Both the position numbers and the translations under genes were made by a program. 51,208 nt of DNA from Labilithrix sp. Lineage in GTDB: Bacteria > Myxococcota_A > Polyangia > Polyangiales > Polyangiaceae. Numbering within the stretch: position 1 is the first letter of the stretch; each line of letters starts with the position of its first letter. Where the stretch lies: the NCBI GenBank assembly GCA_019637175.1, contig JAHBWD010000064.1:1-51208 (forward strand), written 5' to 3'. The notes beneath the pieces were generated by a model. It was given only the letters and a program-made list of their open reading frames with translations, was not told the DNA's origin and searched no databases. Positions 1-8,158 of this stretch are shown piece by piece.

Positions 1-572
1 AGGTGCGCGTACGTGCCGACCGCGCCCGCGATCTTGCCGACCGCGATCTGCTCGCGCGCGCGAGAGAGGCGCTCGCGGCCGCGCGCGATCTCGGCGTGGT
101 GCCCCGCGAGCGCGAGCCCGAACGTGACGGGCTCGGCGAAGATGCCGTGGCTGCGTCCGATCATCGGCGTCTTCGCGTGCTCGCGCGCGCGCTTGGCGAG
201 CGACGCGAGCAGCGCGTCGCTGCGCGCGACGAGCTTGTCGGCCGCGTCGCGCAAGAGGACGGCGAACGACGTGTCGAGCACGTCGCTCGAGGTCATGCCG
301 CGGTGGAGCCATCGCGCGTCTTCGCCGGCGAGCTCTTCGACGTGCGTGAGGAACGCGATGACGTCGTGCTTGGTCGTGCGCTCGATCTCTTCGATGCGCG
401 CGGCGTCGAGGACGATCTTCTTCGCGCGGATGCGGCCCGCGGTGCCGTTCGGGACCAGGCCCGCCTCCTCCATCGCGTCGCAAGCGGCGAGCTCGACCTC
501 GAGCCACACCTCGTAGCGACGCTCCGGCGACCACAACGCTGCGAAGTCCTGCGGCGTGTAACGGGGGATCAT
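1..572 (-). CDS. purB: Adenylosuccinate lyase, N-terminal part (runs off the window)
   Basis: Reverse-strand reading from an ATG at 572 gives about 190 residues before the window edge, so the C-terminal half is missing only because the window stops. The protein begins MIPRYTPQDFAALWSP and contains the family hallmarks RGMTSSDVLDT and GRSHGIFAEP, which match the conserved TSSD and GR(T/S)HG substrate-binding segments of adenylosuccinate lyase. The enzyme is cytosolic, releases fumarate from SAICAR and adenylosuccinate, and acts twice in purine and AMP synthesis. The divergent neighbour starts at 630, leaving about 57 bp between them. TAAGAA lies 9 nt before the ATG and resembles a -10, but lacks the final T. 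The family assignment is secure. Confidence 0.93.
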   Translation of the reverse strand, partial: MIPRYTPQDFAALWSPERRYEVWLEVELAACDAMEEAGLVPNGTAGRIRAKKIVLDAARIEEIERTTKHDVIAFLTHVEELAGEDARWLHRGMTSSDVLDTSFAVLLRDAADKLVARSDALLASLAKRAREHAKTPMIGRSHGIFAEPVTFGLALAGHHAEIARGRERLSRAREQIAVGKIAGAVGTYAH

Positions 573-629
573 GACAGGCGGTTCTTAGCACGCCTTGACG
601 GCGGCGCGGCCCTTGCGTCTAACTCGTAC

Positions 630-1922
630 GTGGCCACGAAGCTCACGGCGCACGACGTCTTCACGCCAAGCTCGTTCCCCGAGCACACGTACGTCGCGCG
701 CGGTGACGACGATCTCGAGGCCAAGCTCCGCTTCGCGATCGCGACCAAGGGGCAGATCGTGAGCCTCTCGGGACCTTCGAAGTCGGGAAAGACCGTGCTC
801 GTCGAGCGAGTCGTCGGCAAAGACAAGCTCGTCCCCGTCGTCGGCGCGGGGATCAAGGATCCCGACGGCGTGTGGACGCGCGTGCTCGACTGGCTCGACG
901 CACCCGACGAAGAGCGCGCGCAGAAGATGTGGCAGCTCGCGACCGGCGCGCGCGCCGGCGCGAAGGCCGAGGGCGACATCATCGTCGCGAGCGGCGAGGC
1001 CTCGGGCGAGCTCACGACGAAGGCGACGCGCCGCGCCGGCGGATCGGCGAGCAAGAAGCGGCGCGGCCTCGAGCAGGTCATCGAGCTCTTGGGCCGGAGC
1101 AAAGAGCACGCCGATCACGTCGTCCTCGTCGACGACTTCCACTACATGCCGCGCGAGATCCAGATCGAGGTCGCCAAGCAGCTCAAGGAAGCCGCGCGCC
1201 GCGACGTGAAGATCGTGACCGCGTCGGTGCCGCATCGGGCCGACGACGTCGTGCGCGCCAACCCCGAGCTCCGCGGGCGCGTGACCGTGATCGACGTGAG
1301 CTACTGGCGCCCGCGCGATCTCGCGAAGATCGCGACGAACGGCTTCGATCTGCTCCACGTCGACATGGAGCAGGCGTCGGCCGAGCGCCTCGCGCACGAA
1401 GCCGCGGGCTCTCCGCAGCTCATGCAAGCGATCTGCCTCTACGCGTGCTTCGTGCTCGGCATCGGCGAGCGCATGCCGAAGCGCGTGCAGGAGAGGATCC
1501 GCGACGAAGACTTCGTGAAGCTTTGCCGGCACACGACGACGCTCACCGACTTCCGCTCGCTCGTCGACGCGCTCGACACCGGGCCGCGCGCGAGCGCGAG
1601 CGACCGCAAGAAGTACAAGTTCGTCGACGGCACGACCGGCGACGTCTACCGCGCCGTGCTCAAGGCGATCGCCGCCGAGCCGCTCGCGCTCACGTTCGGC
1701 TACGAGGAGATCCTCCGGCGCGTTCGCGACGTCACGAAGGGCGAGCCCGCGACGGGATCGAGCGTGACCGGAGCGTGCGCGCACATGGCTCGCCTCGCGG
1801 CGGCGCAGCAGCCGACCGCGCACGCGATCGTGTGGGACGAGCGCGAGCAGCTCCTCGAGCTCCCCGATCCCTATCTGTCGTTCTATCTCCGCTGGTCCGA
1901 TCGGCTGCTGCAAGACGCTTGA
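630..1922 (+). CDS. AAA/STAND-like P-loop ATPase
   Basis: A 430-residue cytosolic ATPase. I chose GTG 630 because everything upstream in this frame is antisense to purB and arginine-rich. Residues about 45-60 hold the Walker A motif GPSKSGKT. VVLVDDFHY near residue 165 is a Walker B with two acidic residues. A low-complexity insert of about 50 residues, rich in Ala, Gly and Lys, lies between the two motifs. The rest is mixed alpha/beta and ends in DPYLSFYLRWSDRLLQDA. From memory, similar stand-alone ATPases with a TYV-R-DDDLE start followed by GPSKSGKT are scattered through many bacteria, mostly without known function; some STAND-like relatives take part in phage defence. No partner gene is adjacent. 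Family confidence is high; function is unknown. Confidence 0.8.
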   Translation: MATKLTAHDVFTPSSFPEHTYVARGDDDLEAKLRFAIATKGQIVSLSGPSKSGKTVLVERVVGKDKLVPVVGAGIKDPDGVWTRVLDWLDAPDEERAQKMWQLATGARAGAKAEGDIIVASGEASGELTTKATRRAGGSASKKRRGLEQVIELLGRSKEHADHVVLVDDFHYMPREIQIEVAKQLKEAARRDVKIVTASVPHRADDVVRANPELRGRVTVIDVSYWRPRDLAKIATNGFDLLHVDMEQASAERLAHEAAGSPQLMQAICLYACFVLGIGERMPKRVQERIRDEDFVKLCRHTTTLTDFRSLVDALDTGPRASASDRKKYKFVDGTTGDVYRAVLKAIAAEPLALTFGYEEILRRVRDVTKGEPATGSSVTGACAHMARLAAAQQPTAHAIVWDEREQLLELPDPYLSFYLRWSDRLLQDA

Positions 1923-1985
1923 TCGCGCGGTGACGCGCCCTCGCGTGACGTCGCTCCGGCACGCGCGCTGCACGGCGGAGCGTGC

Positions 1986-2513
1986 ATGGCTCGCGCGAAA
2001 CGGGGACGAGGTGCGGCGTGGTGGATGGCGCTCGCGGGCGCCCTCGCGGCGCTCTTGGGGATCATCCTCCTGCTGTTTCTCCTGACGCGCCTGCGGCCCG
2101 AGCGCGCGGGCGTGGAGACGACGCTGACCGCCGCCGACGCCGGCACCGGCGCCGCGGGGCCGCCGTGCGAAGCGCACGCGACGTGCGCCGCCGGAGCGCT
2201 GTGCACGCGAGGGCGATGCGCGCCGATCACGCCCGAGACGACCGAGTGCAGATCGGCGCTGATTCGCTTCGCGCGCGGCGCCACGGAGCTCTCGGCGTCG
2301 GCCGAGGGCGAGATCGAGCGCGCCGCGCGTTGCGCGCTCACGCGCCACGACATGCGGCTCGCGATCGAGCCGAGCATCGACGCCGCGCGCTCGCCGAGAG
2401 AGAACGAGGATCTCACGAAGGCGAGGCAGTCGGCGGTCCGCCGAGCGCTCGAACGGCGTGGCGTTTCCCCCGAGCGCCTGAGGGCGATGGGCTTCCGCGA
2501 CGTGCGCCCATGA
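1986..2513 (+). CDS. Small OmpA-like inner-membrane protein
   Basis: A 175-residue protein starting at ATG 1986. Residues 1-10 are basic, and residues about 12-34 form one transmembrane helix rich in Ala, Leu and Ile. A short Cys-containing segment follows (CEAHATCAAGALC..GRC, four cysteines). The C-terminal 90 residues resemble a shortened OmpA C-terminal peptidoglycan-binding domain: FARGATELSASAE, then AIEPSID where the family has an I-x-G-H-xD strand, then ENEDLTKARQSAVRRAL and GVSPERLRAMGF. The usual GHTD core is replaced, so peptidoglycan binding is uncertain. The last 101 bp overlap the 3' end of the convergent metallophosphoesterase gene, which is unusual. Confidence 0.75.
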   Translation: MARAKRGRGAAWWMALAGALAALLGIILLLFLLTRLRPERAGVETTLTAADAGTGAAGPPCEAHATCAAGALCTRGRCAPITPETTECRSALIRFARGATELSASAEGEIERAARCALTRHDMRLAIEPSIDAARSPRENEDLTKARQSAVRRALERRGVSPERLRAMGFRDVRP

Positions 2514-4011
2514 GGCGTCGCTGCCCGAAGACGCCGGCGAGGAGCTCGGTCGCGCCGTAGTAGCAGAGGTATCCCGCGATCGCGATCTTGAGCAGGCTGG
2601 CCGACGCGGGCCAGAGAAGGAGGATCACGCCGGCGATCATCGAGCCTCCGCCGACGATCGCGAGCCATCGCGAGTCGACGACCTTCTGGAACACGACCGA
2701 CGCCGCGACGCGGAGCGCGCCCGACACGAACGCCCACACGCCGACGAGGATCACGAAGACCTCGACCGAGTATCCGCGGAGGAGGATGACGAGGCCGAGC
2801 AACAGGCTGGCGACGCCGCGCACTTGATTGAGCAGTCGGCGGAAGGGCGCCTCGCGGAGCGCGAGCGCGAGCGAGAGACCGCCGTCGACGAGCGCGTACA
2901 AGCCGAACGCGGTCACGAGGAGGCGAAGACCCGCCGACGATCCCGCGGTCACGGTGACGTTCAGCGCGGCGACACCCAGCCCGAGCGCGAGCGCGCCCTG
3001 CGCGATCGTGATCCATCGCGAACGTTCGGGCTTGGTCGGCTTGGGGAAGAGCCTTCGAATCGCCGCGCGCGGCGCGTCGAACACGCGCTTCGCGATCGGG
3101 CGCGCGACGTCGCGCTCGTCGCGCTCGTCGGGGCGAGGCGCCGGCTTCTTCTCCTCGGCGAGCACGCGCACCTCGTGCTCGACTGGCCGCCGATCGTGCC
3201 ACTCGAAGTAGCGCACGTCGCCGTCGGGCGAGATGCGCAGGAACGAGCTCTGCGCGCCCGTCCACGATCCGCTGTTGAAGTACCAGTCGCCGATCCGCCC
3301 CGGCTTGTGGGTGTGACCGAGCACGGCGACGTCGTAGGCCCTCGCTTCGCGATCGGCGCGCACGCCGCGGAGATAGTCGGCGAGGCGATCGGGGTTCTGC
3401 GCGGGCGTGAGCGCCGCCTTCGGCGCGACCACCTCCTTGCCGAGCCGATTCCGGCCCACCGTCGCCATCGCGAGCGTCCACAGCGTCAACATCGAGTCGC
3501 CGAACTGCTCGAGGACGTCTTCGGCCGTCTCGCCGGTCTCGAGCAGCGGCGAGCCGTTCATGTCCTCGAAGATCCCCGCGAAGATCGCGAGCATCCGGCC
3601 GAAGCCGGGATCGTCGCCGGCGTTGAACTCGTCGACCTCGTGGCCGTGGAAGAAGCGAAACTGCCGGCCGCCGAGCGTGCGGGAGAACGGCGCGTGGAGA
3701 TGCGCGAAGAACGGGTGCCCCATGAAGCTCGTTCCCGCGAAGTGCGCGAGATCGACGTCGTGGTTGCCGGGGACGTAGATCATCGGCAGCGCCGCGAGCT
3801 GGTCGAGGATCTCGAGCCGCTTCATGCACAGGCGGCTCAGGTTCATCTGCCAGAGCTCGAAGAGATCGCCGAGCACGAAGAGCTCGCCTCCTTCGGCGCC
3901 GACGTGATCGAGGAAGGCGCGCAGCTGCGGCGTCTTTTTCCCCGCCTCGAAGTTGTCGCGCACGCCGCCATCGCCCATGTGCAGGTCGCTGATGACGAAG
4001 ATGTCGGCCAC
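2413..4011 (-). CDS. Metallophosphoesterase (LpxH-like) fused to an HdeD/DUF308-like membrane domain
   Basis: 532 residues from GTG 4011. The phosphoesterase fold begins at once: ISDLH (D9, H11), GDLFELW (D49), GNHD (82-85), HGHE (122-124) and GHTH (232-235), giving the full dinuclear metal site. The order and the GDLFELW signature resemble LpxH, the UDP-2,3-diacylglucosamine hydrolase of lipid A synthesis, but LpxH usually has GNRD where this has GNHD. After a charged linker (about 275-330), residues about 333-500 form six hydrophobic helices with the repeating G..LLLGLVIL / VWAFVSGALR pattern of HdeD/DUF308 proteins. I do not know this fusion as a standard architecture. The gene lies 48 bp after fadJ on the same strand and its tail overlaps the OmpA-like gene. 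Substrate unproven. Confidence 0.85.
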   Translation of the reverse strand: MADIFVISDLHMGDGGVRDNFEAGKKTPQLRAFLDHVGAEGGELFVLGDLFELWQMNLSRLCMKRLEILDQLAALPMIYVPGNHDVDLAHFAGTSFMGHPFFAHLHAPFSRTLGGRQFRFFHGHEVDEFNAGDDPGFGRMLAIFAGIFEDMNGSPLLETGETAEDVLEQFGDSMLTLWTLAMATVGRNRLGKEVVAPKAALTPAQNPDRLADYLRGVRADREARAYDVAVLGHTHKPGRIGDWYFNSGSWTGAQSSFLRISPDGDVRYFEWHDRRPVEHEVRVLAEEKKPAPRPDERDERDVARPIAKRVFDAPRAAIRRLFPKPTKPERSRWITIAQGALALGLGVAALNVTVTAGSSAGLRLLVTAFGLYALVDGGLSLALALREAPFRRLLNQVRGVASLLLGLVILLRGYSVEVFVILVGVWAFVSGALRVAASVVFQKVVDSRWLAIVGGGSMIAGVILLLWPASASLLKIAIAGYLCYYGATELLAGVFGQRRLMGARRGSPSPSGARGKRHAVRALGGPPTASPS

Positions 4012-4059
4012 GCCGCGAAGCGCTGCAAGCGATGCGCCGGAGCGTCGAGCTGTTCCGGA

Positions 4060-6294
4060 TCAGTAGAAGCGCTTGCCCTTGCGCGCCATCTCCACCAGGA
4101 GCGGCGCGGGCTCGAAGCGCGGGCCGAGCCGCTGCTCGAGCGCGCGCGTACGGCGGAGCACCTCCTGGGCGCCGAGCACGTCGACGTAGCGGAACGGGCC
4201 GCCGCGGAACGCGGGGAAACCGATCCCGAGGATCGCGCCGACGTCGCCGTCGCGCGGGCTCCGCAAGACGCCTTCGTCGAGGCAGCGCAGCGCCTCGTTG
4301 ATCATCGCGATGGTCGCGCGCACGCTGATCTCCTCCGGCATCGGGCGGCTGCGCCCGGTGACGCGGAGCGCGCCGTACACGGTGTCGTCGACGCGCCGCG
4401 AGCGCCGGCCGCGCTCGTAGAGGTAGAAGCCGCGCCCGTTCTTGCGTCCCTTGCGGTCGTCCATGCGGAGCGCGGCGAGCGCCTCGGGCGCGCGCATGCG
4501 GACGCCGAACGCCGCCTGCATGACCGTCGTCACGTGCGCCGCGACGTCGATGCCCACCTCGTCGAGGAGCTGGAGCGGGCCGGTCGGGAACCCCCAGTCG
4601 ACGATCGCGCGATCCACGACCTCGATCGGAACGCCCTCGGCGAGGAGGTGCGCCGCTTCGTTGAGGTACGGCGCGAGGATGCGCGTCGTGTAGAAGCCCG
4701 TGCCGTCGCGGACGACGATGACCGTCTTGCGCTGACGCTTGCCGACGGCGACGGCGGTCGCGAGCGCGCGAGGATCGGTGTGCTTCGTGCGCACGATCTC
4801 GAGCATCGGCATCCGGTGCACCGGGCTGAAGTAGTGCATCCCGACGATGCGCTCGGGGTGCGTCGCTTCCTCGGCGATGCGCGCGATCGGCAGCGACGAA
4901 GTGTTCGACGCGATCACGCACGTGTCCTTCACGAGCCGTTCGAGATCGCGGATCACGCCCTTCTTGAGATCGACGTCTTCGAAGACCGCCTCGACGACGA
5001 GATCGGCGCTCGCGACGCCGGAGTAGTCCGTCGTTCCCGAGAGGTGCGCGAAGGTGCGATCGCGCTCGAGCGTCGTGATCGAGCCGCGGCGGGCGCGCTC
5101 GTCGAGCGCGTCGCGGACGTACTTGAGGCCGCGGCCGAGCGCGACGTCGTCGGTATCTTTCATCCGCACGGGGAATCCCGCCTGGATCGAGACGCCGGCG
5201 ATGCCCGCGCCCATGAGGCCGGCGCCGATCACGGCGATCCGCTCGACCGCGCGCGGCGCGCCGTGCGGCGCTTCCTCGTGCTCCACGCCCGGATCCTTCT
5301 TCAACGCGGTGTGGGCGAAGAAGAGCTCGACCATGCGGTGCGACGTCTCGCTGACGACGAGATCGCCGAAGAGCCGCGCTTCGAGCTCCGCGGCCGCGCG
5401 GAACCCGCGCTTGCCGTAGCGCTCGAGCACGTCGAGCATGCGCGCGGGCGCCGGGTAGTGGCCGCGCGTCTGCTTCGCCGCCTCCGCGCGCGCGCGGCGA
5501 AAGAGTACGGCGCGCCCGACGGGGTTCTTCTCCAAGAGCGCGCGCTCGACGCGTCGCTTTCCGCTCGCGCGTGCGCGCTGCTGCACGAGCGCGGCGTACG
5601 CCTTCGGATCGCAAAGGCGTCGCGCGAGCCGGCACGCCGCTTCGAGCGCGACGGGCGGCGCGACGATCTCGTCGACGAGACCGAGCGCGAGCGCCTTCTT
5701 CGCGGTGAGGCTGCGGCCGGTGAGGCCGAGATCGATCGCGACCCGCAGGCCGGCGCGCGCGGCGACGCGGAGCAGCCCGTTGGCCGCGGGCATGAGACCG
5801 AGCTTCACCTCGGGCAGGCCGAGCACGGTCGCGGGATCGTCGCTCGCGACCGTCGCGCTGCACGCGAGCGACAGCTCGAAACCGCCGCCGAGCGCGGATC
5901 CGTGCACGTGGGCGACGACGGGCTTTCGCCCGCCGGCGAGGCGCGCGAAGCGCTCGCCGACCGCGCGCGACATGTCTTCGGCGTCTTGCGCGAACTTGAT
6001 CCCCTGGATCATCTCGATGTTCGCGCCCACGAGGAACGAGCTCTTCTTCGCGCTCGTGAGGACGATCGCCTTCACGGTCGGATCCGCGGCGGCTGCTTCG
6101 AGCGCCGCGTCGAGCTCGGCGCCGAGCTGCGGCGTGATCGTGTTGTGCGTCTCGCGCGGATCGTCGAGCGTCACGACCGCCACGCCGTCGTCGCGCACCT
6201 CGGTGCGGAGGATCGCGGGCGGGCGCGCCGCCGTCGTGAGCGCTCCGCGAGGAGAGCCTTCGGCCGCCATGGAGAGCATTTGCGCGATGTCCAT
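4060..6294 (-). CDS. fadJ: Fatty-acid oxidation complex alpha subunit (enoyl-CoA hydratase / 3-hydroxyacyl-CoA dehydrogenase)
   Basis: 744 residues from ATG 6294. The N-terminal crotonase domain (about 30-270) keeps both catalytic glutamates, E140 in GGGFELSLAC and E162 in LGLPEVKLG, and the oxyanion segment KSSFLVGANIEM. From about residue 325 a Rossmann domain has AVIGAGLMGAGIAG, then the dehydrogenase catalytic histidine in VGMHYFSPVH, followed by two C-terminal helical domains ending GIGFPAFRGGPFRYVD. It hydrates trans-2-enoyl-CoA and oxidises L-3-hydroxyacyl-CoA with NAD+. The start codon overlaps the stop of the thiolase gene by one base (TGATG), so the two subunits are probably translationally coupled and form the alpha2beta2 complex. 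Confidence 0.95.
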   Translation of the reverse strand: MDIAQMLSMAAEGSPRGALTTAARPPAILRTEVRDDGVAVVTLDDPRETHNTITPQLGAELDAALEAAAADPTVKAIVLTSAKKSSFLVGANIEMIQGIKFAQDAEDMSRAVGERFARLAGGRKPVVAHVHGSALGGGFELSLACSATVASDDPATVLGLPEVKLGLMPAANGLLRVAARAGLRVAIDLGLTGRSLTAKKALALGLVDEIVAPPVALEAACRLARRLCDPKAYAALVQQRARASGKRRVERALLEKNPVGRAVLFRRARAEAAKQTRGHYPAPARMLDVLERYGKRGFRAAAELEARLFGDLVVSETSHRMVELFFAHTALKKDPGVEHEEAPHGAPRAVERIAVIGAGLMGAGIAGVSIQAGFPVRMKDTDDVALGRGLKYVRDALDERARRGSITTLERDRTFAHLSGTTDYSGVASADLVVEAVFEDVDLKKGVIRDLERLVKDTCVIASNTSSLPIARIAEEATHPERIVGMHYFSPVHRMPMLEIVRTKHTDPRALATAVAVGKRQRKTVIVVRDGTGFYTTRILAPYLNEAAHLLAEGVPIEVVDRAIVDWGFPTGPLQLLDEVGIDVAAHVTTVMQAAFGVRMRAPEALAALRMDDRKGRKNGRGFYLYERGRRSRRVDDTVYGALRVTGRSRPMPEEISVRATIAMINEALRCLDEGVLRSPRDGDVGAILGIGFPAFRGGPFRYVDVLGAQEVLRRTRALEQRLGPRFEPAPLLVEMARKGKRFY

Positions 6295-7598
6295 CAGACG
6301 GCCTCCAGGACGACGGCGGCGCCGAGCCCGCCCGCCGCGCACGCGGTCGCCAGACCGAAGCGGCCTCCGCGGCGCGACATCTCGCGGAGCACCGTGTGGA
6401 TCATCCGCGCGCCGGTGGCGGCGAAGGGGTGGCCGAGCGCGATCGATCCGCCGTGCACGTTGAAGCGATCGTCTTCGATCTCGCCGACGGCCGCGCGCCG
6501 CCCGAGCTTCTCCTCCGCGAAGCGACGCGAAGAGAGCGCCTTGGTGTTGCACAGCACCTGCGCGGCGAAGGCCTCGTGCATGTCGACGAGATCGACGTCG
6601 GCGAGGCGCAGGCCCGCGCGATCGAGCGCGCGCGGAGCCGCGTAGGCGGGCCCCATCAAGAGACCGTCATCAGGATCGAGCGCGGCGTACGCCCACGAGC
6701 GAAGGAAACCGAGCGGCTTCAACCCGAGCGCGTTCGCCTTCTCCTCCTTCATCAAGAGGAGGGCGCTCGCACCGTCGGTCAGGGCCGACGAGTTGCCCGC
6801 GGTGACGCTGCCGTTCTTTCGATCGAAGACGGGGTCGAGCTTCGCGTACTTGTCGGCGCTCGAGTCGCTTCGCACGAGGTTGTCGCGATCGATCGGGCGA
6901 TCGAACGCGGGCGGCGGGATCACGTGCATGACCTCGGCGTCGAAGACGCCGCGCTCCCACGCCGCAGCCGCGCGCTGGTGACTGCGATGCGCGAAGCGAT
7001 CTTGCTCTTCGCGCGTGACGCCCGCGTCTTTCGCCATCTTCTCGGCGTGCTCGCCCATCGTGAGCCCGGTCGACGGCTCGCGCAGCGCAGGGGGAACGGG
7101 CAAGAAGTCGCGCGGCGCGAGGTGGCTGAACGCGCGCGCCTTATCCACGAAGGTGCGCGCCTTCTGCGCGGCGACGAGCGCGGAGGCGAGCTTCTTCGTG
7201 ACCGTGATCGGAACGTCGCTCGCGCTGTCGGCGCCGCCGACGACGGCGACGTCGTGCTGACCCGCGAGGATCGACTCGGCCGCGCTCGTCGTCGCCTGGA
7301 ACGACGTGGCGCACGCGCGGACGACGCTGAAGGCCTCGACGCTCTTCGGCAGCCCCGCGCCGAGGACGATCTCGCGGGCGATGTTCGGCGCCGAGGGGCT
7401 CGGGACGGCCTGGCCGTACACGACGAGGCCGATCTCACGGCGGTCGAGGCCGCTCCGCTCGAGGAGCTCGCGAACGACGACGCAGCCGAGGTCGAGCGCC
7501 GAGAGGCCCTGGTACGCCGTTCCCTGCTTCGCGAAAGGGGTGCGGAGGCCCGCCACGATCGCCACGCGATTTCCCTTTCGGTTCGCGTCGTTCACCAT
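6294..7598 (-). CDS. fadI: Acetyl-CoA C-acyltransferase (thiolase), beta subunit of fatty-acid oxidation
   Basis: 434 residues from ATG 7598, preceded by a good ribosome site (GGGAGAGG about 7 nt upstream). Length and start (VAIVAGLRTPFAKQGTAYQG) match FadI. The nucleophilic cysteine is C96 in VVRACATSFQA. The catalytic histidines lie in MHEAFAAQV and GGSIALGHPFAATGAR, and the second cysteine is in TACAAGGLGAA near the C-terminus. It cleaves 3-ketoacyl-CoA with CoA. The gene heads an operon with fadJ and possibly the metallophosphoesterase gene. An 18-bp palindrome at 7616-7633 sits just upstream of the ribosome site and probably binds a TetR/FadR-type fatty-acid repressor. Confidence 0.95.
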   Translation of the reverse strand: MVNDANRKGNRVAIVAGLRTPFAKQGTAYQGLSALDLGCVVVRELLERSGLDRREIGLVVYGQAVPSPSAPNIAREIVLGAGLPKSVEAFSVVRACATSFQATTSAAESILAGQHDVAVVGGADSASDVPITVTKKLASALVAAQKARTFVDKARAFSHLAPRDFLPVPPALREPSTGLTMGEHAEKMAKDAGVTREEQDRFAHRSHQRAAAAWERGVFDAEVMHVIPPPAFDRPIDRDNLVRSDSSADKYAKLDPVFDRKNGSVTAGNSSALTDGASALLLMKEEKANALGLKPLGFLRSWAYAALDPDDGLLMGPAYAAPRALDRAGLRLADVDLVDMHEAFAAQVLCNTKALSSRRFAEEKLGRRAAVGEIEDDRFNVHGGSIALGHPFAATGARMIHTVLREMSRRGGRFGLATACAAGGLGAAVVLEAV

Positions 7599-7615
7599 CT
7601 AGGCACCTCTCCCGA

Positions 7616-7633
7616 TGAATGATCGTTCACTCA
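7616..7633. promoter_or_regulatory. Palindromic operator in front of fadIJ
   Basis: TGAATGATCGTTCACTCA is a near-perfect inverted repeat: TGAATGA and the complement of TGAGTGA around a 4-bp centre, with one mismatch. It lies 18-35 bp before the fadI ATG, between the ribosome site and the upstream gene. It resembles the TGAATGA..TCATTCA operators of TetR-family FadR regulators that respond to acyl-CoA. No regulator gene is in the window. Confidence 0.65.
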
Positions 7634-7710
7634 TGCTGTGGATCCGATGCTGCGCCGCGTCAAGAGGCGGTGGCCCCATCCGCGTGCCGCGTGTGCTAAT
7701 CGGGCGAGCC

Positions 7711-8148
7711 ATGTCTCTGGTCGAAGCGCTGACGGACGAGAAGAAGAAGCCCGAGATCGTCAAAGACTGCTGCGAGCTCATCGACGCGGAGGTCAAAGAC
7801 AAGGGCGGCATCTCCGGCCTGGCGATCAAGGCGGGGTACGGCGCGGTGAAGGGGATCAAGCCCGGCTTCGTGCAGCACGCGGTCGAAGATCTCCTTCCCG
7901 AGTTCGCCAAGGCGCTCGATCCCATCTACGCCGATGCGAAGGCGCAGAACAAGCCCGCATCGGAGTTCTTCGCGAGCAACGCCGACCGCGTCGCCGACGC
8001 GCTCCTCGCGATCACCGACGCGAAGGCCCAGCGCGCCAAGAGCGGCGTCGCCAAGGGCGCCTACGAGAAGCTCCGTGGATCGGCGAAGAAGAACGTCGAG
8101 CAGGCCGCGCCGCGCCTCGGCAAGCTGATCGAAAAGCACGGGAGCTGA
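7711..8148 (+). CDS. DUF6918-like conserved protein
   Basis: 145 residues from ATG 7711, cytosolic, with no signal peptide or membrane segment. It is mainly helical and Lys/Ala-rich, starting MSLVEALTDEKKKPEIV. The centre has GISGLAIKAGYGAVKGIKPGFV, then a segment LPEFAKALDPIYADAKA. This pattern (LVD.EV.DK.G.SGLAIKAGY.AVK.IKP) recalls from memory the DUF6918 family of Actinomycetota and Myxococcota, which has no known function. The gene is divergent from fadI, and the 112-bp gap carries the fad operator, so co-regulation with fatty-acid oxidation is possible but unproven. The next gene follows after 10 bp. Confidence 0.75.
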   Translation: MSLVEALTDEKKKPEIVKDCCELIDAEVKDKGGISGLAIKAGYGAVKGIKPGFVQHAVEDLLPEFAKALDPIYADAKAQNKPASEFFASNADRVADALLAITDAKAQRAKSGVAKGAYEKLRGSAKKNVEQAAPRLGKLIEKHGS

Positions 8149-8158
8149 TCGCCGAGCC

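Noticed and set aside
3..629. Open forward frame running from the window start into the ATPase gene
   Set aside because: It is antisense to purB, whose protein is recognisable on the other strand. The forward translation is Arg/Ala-rich without motifs, so the ATPase starts at 630.
2413..4011. Naming the phosphoesterase lpxH
   Set aside because: The GNHD motif and the HdeD fusion differ from canonical LpxH, so the substrate is not certain enough for the symbol.
1883..6645. Very long open frames (over 1200 codons) antisense or out of frame to fadJ and the phosphoesterase
   Set aside because: Such frames are expected at high GC. They are dominated by Arg, Ala and Glu and have no recognisable domains, while the other frame holds complete enzymes.
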